9,143 nt of DNA from Clostridia bacterium (GTDB lineage Bacteria; Bacillota_A; Clostridia; Oscillospirales; CAG-272), in the NCBI GenBank assembly GCA_017472105.1, contig JAFUQY010000309.1, positions 1 through 9,143 on the forward strand, in the 5' to 3' direction. The notes under the pieces were generated by a model, which saw nothing but the letters and a program-made list of their open reading frames with translations, was not told the origin of the DNA and ran no database searches. Both the position numbers and the translations under genes were made by a program. This document shows, piece by piece, positions 4,599 to 9,143 of the stretch (positions within the stretch are counted from its first letter, which is position 1; each line of letters starts with the position of its first letter).

Positions 4599-6869
4599 AT
4601 GCAGCTGATCCGCGACAATCCGGTCACATCCATGTTCTTTGCGTTTTTTCTCTCGTCCTGCGTCTTTGCGTATATGCCCGTGTGGATGCGGCTGCTCTTC
4701 ACCGGATCGGCGGCACTTCTGCTCGTGTTTCTGCTGTTCCGCAGGACATCCGACCGGTTTCTGCGGCATTCGCTCCTCCTCATCTGTGCCGCGTGCATCA
4801 CAGCCGGGCTTCTGTCATCCGCATCCCACCTGCATGCACAGAAGCTCGATTCCCTCTCCGGCACCGAGGACACGGCTGTTCTGCGGATCACGGAGTGCGA
4901 ATACCGCCTTTCCTATGCCGCCGGATACATTGCCGAGGTGGTGGAATCCGACATCCTGCCGAAGCACACGAAAATCCGGCTGTATTCCGATCAGACCTCG
5001 CTTGCCGAAGGGGATATCGCAGACGGGACAATTGTACTGCGTTCGCTGAGTGAGGACGGCTCTTCCTTCGACGGACGGGCGTACTATCTCCCGAAGCGGA
5101 TCATGCTTCAGGCAGAGGATACCGGACTTGTGCACCGCGGATCGGAGCCGTATTTTTCGCTGACTTCCCTGTTCCGCCAGATCCGCGAGCGGTTTTCCGC
5201 CATGATTCTCGCACATACCTCGTACGAAGCGGGCGGACTTTCCTCTGCGGTTCTGCTCGGTGACCGTGATTCCCTTGACGAAGCCATGGAGCGCGATTTC
5301 CGCCGTCTCGGGATCAGTCATCTGCTCGTCGTCAGCGGCACGCACTTTTCCGTCCTCGTCACACTCGCAGGCACCGGACTGAAACGGTTCCGGATTCCGC
5401 CGAAAGCACGCGCCTTCATCAGCATGGGCATCATTTTATTCATCATGCTTCTGACCGGGCTCACTCCGTCGGTTGTCCGTGCGGGAATCATGCATCTGAT
5501 GGCACAGGTATCCCTGCTTCTGATGCGCAAAACCAATATCGTGCATTCCTTCGCATTTTCGGGTGCACTGATGGTTCTCGTCAATCCGTATGCCGCCATG
5601 GACTGCGGACTTCAGCTCTCATTTGCGGCGACGTACTGCTGTATCCTCTTCCAGCTCGGCAAGGGATCGCTCTACCGCACCGTGCGTCGGAAAACCGGCA
5701 TGAATCTTTCCAAACTGCCGCTGATTTCCGCGCTTGAGACCGTGTTCTGCACCTGTCTGGTGTCACTGAGCACGCTTCCCCTGATCTGGCTGTATTTCGG
5801 CGAAGTCTCGCTCTTTTCCATCCCCGCAAACGTGATTTTCACACCTCTCATTTCCCTGCTCATGCTTCTGACGGGCGTGTATCTGATTCTCTATCCCCTT
5901 CGCCTGTTCGTTCTGCCGCTTGCCGCACTGCTCAATCTCTTCTGCGGACTGCTCGGAAACATGGCGGAGTTTCTGTCAAAGCCCGACTGGGTCATGATTC
6001 CGGTGAATTACGGTTTCAGCGTGTTTTTCCTGATTCCGCTGTCGGCACTGCTTCTGCTCCTGCCGTTTGCATCGAAAACCGGGAAAATCCGCATGGTTCT
6101 GTCATCCGCCGTTCTCTGCGTGCTGTTCTTCACCGTTGTCGGCGTCATCGGCATCGCGGATCGGGCAAATGTATATTTCTCCTATCTGCCGGAAAACAAA
6201 AACGACGGATTCGTGCTCAAATCCGACGGAAAGATTCTGCTGTGCGAGGTTTCGGACGCATCGTTCGGGTATTCGTACAACCTCACCGACGAGATGTCCC
6301 GGCTTCACGCATGCGAAATCGAAACGCTCCTCTTGACACACTACCACAACAAGCACATTCAGCTTGTGAACCGGCTCAGTGAACGGGAGATTCTGCGCTC
6401 CCTTGTCCTGCCCGAGCCGATCGACGACCGGGAACGCGGGATTTACGACGCCCTGACCGAAAACGCACAGCTGCACGGAATCCCAGTCACCACCGTGGAA
6501 CCTGGCGGCTCGTTCCAGTTCTGCGGCACCGAAATCACGCTGTTTGAGCGGACGTATCTTTCGCGTTCCACCCATCCGGTCACGGCGCTGTCCGTCGATA
6601 TGGGGGCTGAGAAAATCACGATGGTGTCCTGCTCGTTCAATCAGTCGGTGCCGGAAATTACGGATGCGCTGGAGGAATCGGAGTACGTCATCTTCGGCGG
6701 GCATTCTCCGGTATATAAAAAGACCTTCGATCTTTCCTTTGCGAAAAAACCGAAGGCCGTGACTGCATGCGAGGATGCGCTCGGACATATGGAAGAGAAT
6801 CTGCGCGAGCTGGTGCAGGATCTGACTGTGGATGCGCCGCTGCGTCTCAAAGTACGCCGAAACGGGTGA
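4599..6869 (+). CDS. comEC: ComEC/Rec2-type DNA uptake channel protein
   Basis: A 756-residue polytopic membrane protein of the ComEC/Rec2 family, the channel that carries single-stranded DNA across the membrane in natural transformation. Order of parts: two to three membrane helices (about 11-75), an OB-like outer domain (about 85-175), the Competence domain (about 200-515), and a C-terminal metallo-beta-lactamase-like domain (about 524-756). Hallmarks are LLGDRD (Gly221-Asp224) and FRRLGISHLLVVSGTH (234-249). The C-terminal domain is degenerate: the usual DVGQGD and IDGG motifs are absent, HxHxDH is HYHNKH (His581-His586, Lys585 in place of Asp), and the later metal-binding Asp of TGD is missing (VSCSF, 676-680). 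One His of HHGS remains (His702). Metal-dependent nuclease activity therefore looks doubtful. ATG 4599 is chosen for AAGGAG 7 bases upstream; an in-frame TTG at 4566 overlaps the -10. The 3' end overlaps the opposite gene by 23 bp. Whether the organism is transformable is unknown. Confidence 0.9.
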   Translation: MQLIRDNPVTSMFFAFFLSSCVFAYMPVWMRLLFTGSAALLLVFLLFRRTSDRFLRHSLLLICAACITAGLLSSASHLHAQKLDSLSGTEDTAVLRITECEYRLSYAAGYIAEVVESDILPKHTKIRLYSDQTSLAEGDIADGTIVLRSLSEDGSSFDGRAYYLPKRIMLQAEDTGLVHRGSEPYFSLTSLFRQIRERFSAMILAHTSYEAGGLSSAVLLGDRDSLDEAMERDFRRLGISHLLVVSGTHFSVLVTLAGTGLKRFRIPPKARAFISMGIILFIMLLTGLTPSVVRAGIMHLMAQVSLLLMRKTNIVHSFAFSGALMVLVNPYAAMDCGLQLSFAATYCCILFQLGKGSLYRTVRRKTGMNLSKLPLISALETVFCTCLVSLSTLPLIWLYFGEVSLFSIPANVIFTPLISLLMLLTGVYLILYPLRLFVLPLAALLNLFCGLLGNMAEFLSKPDWVMIPVNYGFSVFFLIPLSALLLLLPFASKTGKIRMVLSSAVLCVLFFTVVGVIGIADRANVYFSYLPENKNDGFVLKSDGKILLCEVSDASFGYSYNLTDEMSRLHACEIETLLLTHYHNKHIQLVNRLSEREILRSLVLPEPIDDRERGIYDALTENAQLHGIPVTTVEPGGSFQFCGTEITLFERTYLSRSTHPVTALSVDMGAEKITMVSCSFNQSVPEITDALEESEYVIFGGHSPVYKKTFDLSFAKKPKAVTACEDALGHMEENLRELVQDLTVDAPLRLKVRRNG

Positions 6870-7137
6870 AGCACCACCACAGAATCACAAGCTGGAACAC
6901 CAGAATCAGCGGGATTCCGAGCATGAACTTGATGTGCTTTGTCTTGTGCCGGATCGTGTGCATGGTGACATACATCGCGACGGATCCGCCCATGGCTGAA
7001 ATCAGAAGGAGCGTCGCTTCCGGAACCCGCCATTTCCCGCGCTTTGCCTTCACCTTATCGGCGACTGTCACGATGACGGCGATGAGCGAGATCACGCACA
7101 GGTAAATGACAAAAAATGTGAGAACGGGTGACTTCAC
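6847..7137 (-). CDS. DUF1294 family membrane protein
   Basis: A 96-residue membrane protein of the DUF1294 family (function unknown). There is one helix at about 5-26, then the family signature [14 protein letters not shown] (about 27-40), a second helix across [15 protein letters not shown] (about 43-57), the RHKT motif, and a final helix (about 71-88). The length is typical. It starts with GTG at 7137, overlapping the RNase HI stop as GTGA, with GGGAG 8 bases upstream, so translation is likely coupled. Its last 23 bases are antisense to the end of comEC. Whether it has a link to RNase HI beyond co-transcription is not known. Confidence 0.87.
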   Translation of the reverse strand: MKSPVLTFFVIYLCVISLIAVIVTVADKVKAKRGKWRVPEATLLLISAMGGSVAMYVTMHTIRHKTKHIKFMLGIPLILVFQLVILWWCFTRFGVL

Positions 7138-7583
7138 TGCTGGAACTCCCTTGCCCTCGCCTGTGCCATCTCGTCACAGCGTTCGTTGTAGGGATGACCC
7201 GCGTGACCCTTGACCCAGACAAATTTCACGGAATGAATGCCGCAGAGCATCAGCAGCTCGTCCCACAATTCGGGATTGAGCGCGGGTGTTTTGTCGGCTT
7301 TTTTCCATCCCTTCTGTTTCCACGAAGCCGCCCATCCCTTGGACATGCCGTCGCAGAGGTATTTGGAATCGGAGGTCATGACCACGTCGCACGGCTGTTT
7401 CAGCGCACGCAGAGCCATGATCGCCGCGGTAAGCTCCATGCGGTTGTTGGTGGTATGCGCTTCTCCGCCGGAGAGTTCCTTTTCCACGCCGTTCCAGCAG
7501 AGGACCGCACCCCAGCCGCCGGGACCCGGATTGTTCAGACAGGAACCGTCCGTGTAAATTTCAACCTGTTTTCTGACTGCCAT
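7134..7583 (-). CDS. rnhA: Ribonuclease HI
   Basis: Cleaves the RNA strand of RNA-DNA hybrids, acting on R-loops and replication primers in the cytoplasm. The 149-residue protein has the complete catalytic set of bacterial RNase HI: Asp12 (in [16 protein letters not shown]), Glu50 (in NNRMELTA), Asp72 (in TSDSKY), His127 (in VKGHAGH) and Asp137 (in ERCDEMA). The basic helix with paired Trp residues ([12 protein letters not shown], about 84-95) matches the hybrid-binding handle of the E. coli type. There is no N-terminal hybrid-binding domain. AGGAG lies 7 bases before the ATG, and a clear promoter lies about 35 bases upstream. It is the first gene of a two-gene operon with the DUF1294 gene. 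Confidence 0.96.
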   Translation of the reverse strand: MAVRKQVEIYTDGSCLNNPGPGGWGAVLCWNGVEKELSGGEAHTTNNRMELTAAIMALRALKQPCDVVMTSDSKYLCDGMSKGWAASWKQKGWKKADKTPALNPELWDELLMLCGIHSVKFVWVKGHAGHPYNERCDEMAQARAREFQQ

Positions 7584-7616
7584 ACTCTTGCTCCTGAAAA
7601 ATCACTTTGAATGTAT

Positions 7617-7645
7617 ATTATACCACAATCCCCCGTCCATTGCAA
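7617..7645 (-). promoter_or_regulatory. SigA promoter of rnhA
   Basis: On the minus strand, TTGCAA (7645-7640, 4 of 6) and a perfect TATAAT (7622-7617) are 17 bp apart, with TG one base before the -10 (TGGTATAAT). Transcription should start near 7610, about 27 bases before the ATG. The spacer carries GACGGGGGATT, repeated in inverse orientation at the opposite promoter. Confidence 0.78.
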
Positions 7646-7724
7646 GGGAAATCCGACGTACGCTGGAAAATCCTTCGATTCCGGCTGCTGCAGAACTTCC
7701 CATGCTGTAACATGACGGGGGATT
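7627..7724. repeat. 11-bp inverted repeat flanking the rnhA-cotJA gap
   Basis: AATCCCCCGTC (7627-7637) and GACGGGGGATT (7714-7724) are exact inverse copies separated by 76 bp. Each copy reads GACGGGGGATT in the direction of its own gene and ends 4 bp (rnhA) or 4-6 bp (cotJA, depending on the -10 definition) before the -10 element. The arms are too far apart for an ordinary terminator hairpin. The placement suggests two sites for one regulator, or a copied promoter segment. Confidence 0.45.
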
Positions 7725-7736
7725 TTGTCATATACT
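7708..7736 (+). promoter_or_regulatory. SigE-like sporulation promoter of the cotJ operon
   Basis: CATATACT (7729-7736) matches 7 of 8 positions of the SigE -10 consensus CATACAMT. TAACATG (7708-7714) matches 5 of 7 positions of the SigE -35 consensus KMATATT at the allowed 14-bp spacing. The Bacillus subtilis cotJ operon is known to be under mother-cell SigE control, which makes this reading likely. The same segment contains TATACT, but no good SigA -35. The leader to cotJA would be about 50 bases. Confidence 0.5.
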
Positions 7737-7794
7737 CACCGATGAGGAGGCTGAGGCTGACTCATGAATCAAACATCGGAGGAATTCGATCACA

Positions 7795-8334
7795 ATGGAA
7801 AACAGAAATCAGTACAATTCCCCGCGCGACCGGATTGACGACGCTCTTCTCATCCGGCTTCTGAACGAGGAAGAGCCCATGCCGGAATACACCTGTACGG
7901 GTGAAAGAAGAAACGTCAGATCCTCCTGTCAGAACGGCATGCAGAACCGCTCCGCCGGCAGACGCTCCGGAAACTCCTGCGGATGCAGTGAACGCCGTAC
8001 AGAGCGCGAAAACCGCTCCGGATGCGGTGAAACCCGTGAACGGCAGAATGGATGCAGTGAGATGAACGAACGCCAGAACCGTTCCGGATGCGGCTGCGGT
8101 GAAGCCCGTGAACGGCAGAACGGATGCGGCGAGTCCCGCGAAAGACGTGAATGCGGCTGTGAATCCTGCTCCCGCGGCGGCAGTCTGGAGGGATATCCCC
8201 TTGCCATGGTGTACTCGCCCGATCACGATTGGGAAGACATGTTCGAAGAAGAGGAAGCGCTCGAGCACGGGACACTGTTCCGCCGTCTGGAGCTGCCCTT
8301 CTACCCCGGAAAATGCGGATGCGGATGCAAGTGA
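7795..8334 (+). CDS. cotJA: Spore coat associated protein CotJA with added Cys-rich repeat region
   Basis: Inner spore coat component made in the mother cell, first gene of a cotJABC operon. The CotJA domain is at the C-terminal end (about 131-172): LAMVYSP, a DW segment, GTLFRRLELPFYPG; these are the family's conserved strings. The typical protein has only about 80 residues, while this one has 179. The extra part (about 34-128) is rich in Cys, Arg, Glu, Asn and Gly, with repeats of the form C-G-E-x-R-E-R-Q-N-G and several CGC pairs, and the protein ends in CGCGCK. There are 15 Cys in all, which suggests disulfide cross-linking or metal binding in the coat; this is inference. The ribosome binding site GGAGG (7778-7782) is 12 bases from the ATG, longer than usual. 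An alternative short frame starting at ATG 7764 overlaps out of frame and was not called. cotJB follows after 10 bases. Confidence 0.88.
   Translation: MENRNQYNSPRDRIDDALLIRLLNEEEPMPEYTCTGERRNVRSSCQNGMQNRSAGRRSGNSCGCSERRTERENRSGCGETRERQNGCSEMNERQNRSGCGCGEARERQNGCGESRERRECGCESCSRGGSLEGYPLAMVYSPDHDWEDMFEEEEALEHGTLFRRLELPFYPGKCGCGCK
8011..8148 (+). repeat. Tandem coding repeat (66- and 72-bp units) within cotJA
   Basis: Two adjacent units, 8011-8076 (residues 73-94) and 8077-8148 (residues 95-118), differ in length by one TGCGGC insertion that makes an extra Cys-Gly pair. Within them, 8023-8055 and 8095-8127 agree at 31 of 33 bases, and 8011-8027 and 8077-8093 at 16 of 17. The near identity at DNA level points to recent duplication in multiples of three bases. 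Weaker versions of the same motif lie upstream (about 7975-8010). Confidence 0.8.
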
Positions 8335-8344
8335 GGAGAGAAAG

Positions 8345-8611
8345 ATGAACGATCAGAAAAAATGGCACCGGATGATCCAGAATTACGCCTTTGCATTACA
8401 GGAAACCGCGCTGTATCTGGACACTCACCCCAACTGCCGTCAGGCTTTGCAGTACCATCAGAAAATCCGCGAAAAGCTCCTGAACGCGATGCGGATGTAC
8501 GAAGAACAGTTCGGTCAGCTCACCATCTACGGCGGCACCTCCTGCGACTCCTGGAACTGGGTCAGGGAAGCGTGGCCGTGGGAGACCGAATGCCGGCAGA
8601 AAGGAGACTGA
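8345..8611 (+). CDS. cotJB: Spore coat protein CotJB
   Basis: A complete 88-residue CotJB family protein of normal length. Recognisable features are the helix with FALQETALYLDTHPNC (the family's FAxxDLxLYLDTHP core, about 16-31), QALQYHQ, the segment EQFGQLTIYGG corresponding to the family's YGPLT, and the C-terminal WNWVREAWPWE. It is soluble and acts with CotJA and CotJC in the inner coat. GAGGAGAG lies just before the ATG and overlaps the end of cotJA, which suggests coupled translation. cotJC starts 3 bases after its stop. Confidence 0.95.
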   Translation: MNDQKKWHRMIQNYAFALQETALYLDTHPNCRQALQYHQKIREKLLNAMRMYEEQFGQLTIYGGTSCDSWNWVREAWPWETECRQKGD

Positions 8612-8614
8612 ACC

Positions 8615-9143
8615 ATGTGGATTTATGAAAAGAAATTGCAGTACCCGGTGAAAATCAAGAATCCCGACGCGCGAATGGCGAAGCTGATTATCACCCAGCT
8701 CGGCGGTCCCGACGGTGAACTCGGCGCGTCCATGCGGTATCTGAATCAGCGGTACTCGATGCCCTACCGTGAAGTGACCGGGATTCTGACAGATGTAGGA
8801 ACCGAAGAACTGGCGCATCTCGAGATGGTGGCGGCGATTGTGCACCAGCTGACGAGGGATCTGTGCGAAGAGGATATCAAAAAAGCGGGACTGGACGCAT
8901 ACTTCGTGGATCATACCACAGGAGTGTACCCCGTTTCCGCCGCCGGTGTTCCGCATGACATGAAGTATATCGGCGTCAAGGGCGATGTGATTGCGGATCT
9001 CAACGAAAATCTCGCCGCGGAACAGAAAGCGAGGGTGACGTACGACAACCTTCTCCGGCTGATTGACGACCCGGATGTGTGCGATCCGATCAGGTTCCTG
9101 CGTGCCCGTGAAGTGGTGCATTACCAGCGGTTCGGTGAAGCGA
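8615..9143 (+). CDS. cotJC: Spore coat protein CotJC, manganese catalase family (3' end missing)
   Basis: The frame stays open to the right edge, giving 176 residues of a protein that is usually about 190-200 long. It belongs to the dimanganese catalase family, ferritin-like four-helix proteins that break down hydrogen peroxide. All five expected metal ligands are visible: Glu35 (GELGASMRY), Glu65 and His68 (EELAHLEM), Glu136 (AAEQKAR) and His169 (REVVHYQRFGEA). An active dinuclear centre is therefore plausible and could protect the spore from peroxide. The start ATG has AAAGGAG inside the end of cotJB, 8 bases upstream. It is the last gene visible in the cotJABC operon. Confidence 0.95.
   Translation, partial: MWIYEKKLQYPVKIKNPDARMAKLIITQLGGPDGELGASMRYLNQRYSMPYREVTGILTDVGTEELAHLEMVAAIVHQLTRDLCEEDIKKAGLDAYFVDHTTGVYPVSAAGVPHDMKYIGVKGDVIADLNENLAAEQKARVTYDNLLRLIDDPDVCDPIRFLRAREVVHYQRFGEA

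Noticed and set aside
7764..7838. 24-codon frame starting at ATG 7764 just before and overlapping cotJA, as a possible leader peptide
   Set aside because: Its only upstream GAGGAGG is 13 bases away, the product shows no pattern, and GGAGG at 7778-7782 is better explained as the cotJA ribosome binding site.
7762..8268. 168-codon minus-strand frame with repeated GFTA/LPFTGFTA strings
   Set aside because: The repeats are the mirror image of the cotJA coding repeats; the plus-strand frame carries the CotJA domain and sits in a cotJABC operon.
8615..9143. Reading the right-edge gene as a vegetative manganese catalase
   Set aside because: The direct cotJA-cotJB context with 3- and 10-base spacing identifies it as CotJC, although the catalytic ligands are the same.

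Overview
The window looks like a chromosomal segment of an anaerobic, spore-forming Gram-positive bacterium of the class Clostridia, moderately GC-rich, of the kind common in gut and rumen communities. The evidence is a cotJABC-type spore coat operon, a DUF6514-type small protein otherwise known from Clostridia, strong purine-rich ribosome binding sites, SigA-type promoters with extended -10 elements, and a Firmicutes-type mannose-6-phosphate isomerase. No mobile element, tRNA, rRNA, CRISPR array or integration scar was seen. The assignment to a lineage is inference.

Layout. (1) 2-583 (+): C-terminal part of a class I mannose-6-phosphate isomerase (manA), cut by the left edge and closed by a strong intrinsic terminator. 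(2) 625-1302 (+): a near-perfect consensus promoter directly behind that terminator drives a gene for a secreted protein with one C-terminal membrane anchor and no recognised function. (3) 1356-3941 (-): a tight three-gene operon, read SGNH/GDSL esterase, xylose-isomerase-like TIM-barrel sugar isomerase/epimerase, then a DUF6807 (PmoA-like) protein. It ends at a hairpin shared with the convergent secreted-protein gene. (4) 3942-4242: a divergent regulatory gap. (5) 4243-6869 (+): a small DUF6514-type gene, then a full-length ComEC/Rec2 DNA-uptake channel. (6) 6847-7583 (-): ribonuclease HI and a DUF1294 membrane protein joined by a GTGA stop/start overlap; the second gene overlaps the end of comEC tail to tail by 23 bp. 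(7) 7708-9143 (+): a SigE-like promoter and cotJA, cotJB and the start of cotJC (manganese-catalase family), running off the right edge.

How the genes work together. The minus-strand trio is most simply a small cytoplasmic carbohydrate module: an esterase that could remove acyl groups from imported sugars, an isomerase/epimerase, and a carbohydrate-associated protein of unproven function. ManA feeds mannose 6-phosphate into glycolysis, but it is on the other strand and ends at its own terminator, so it is a neighbour and not a partner. The CotJ proteins form an inner coat layer of the spore. ComEC and RNase HI are housekeeping nucleic-acid functions.

Most of the window is ordinary. The points that merit a second look are: a CotJA protein with an added cysteine-rich repeat region about as long as a normal CotJA; a ComEC whose C-terminal metallo-beta-lactamase-like domain has lost several expected metal-binding residues; the esterase-isomerase-DUF6807 operon; and an 11-bp exact inverted repeat placed just upstream of both divergent -10 elements between rnhA and cotJA.
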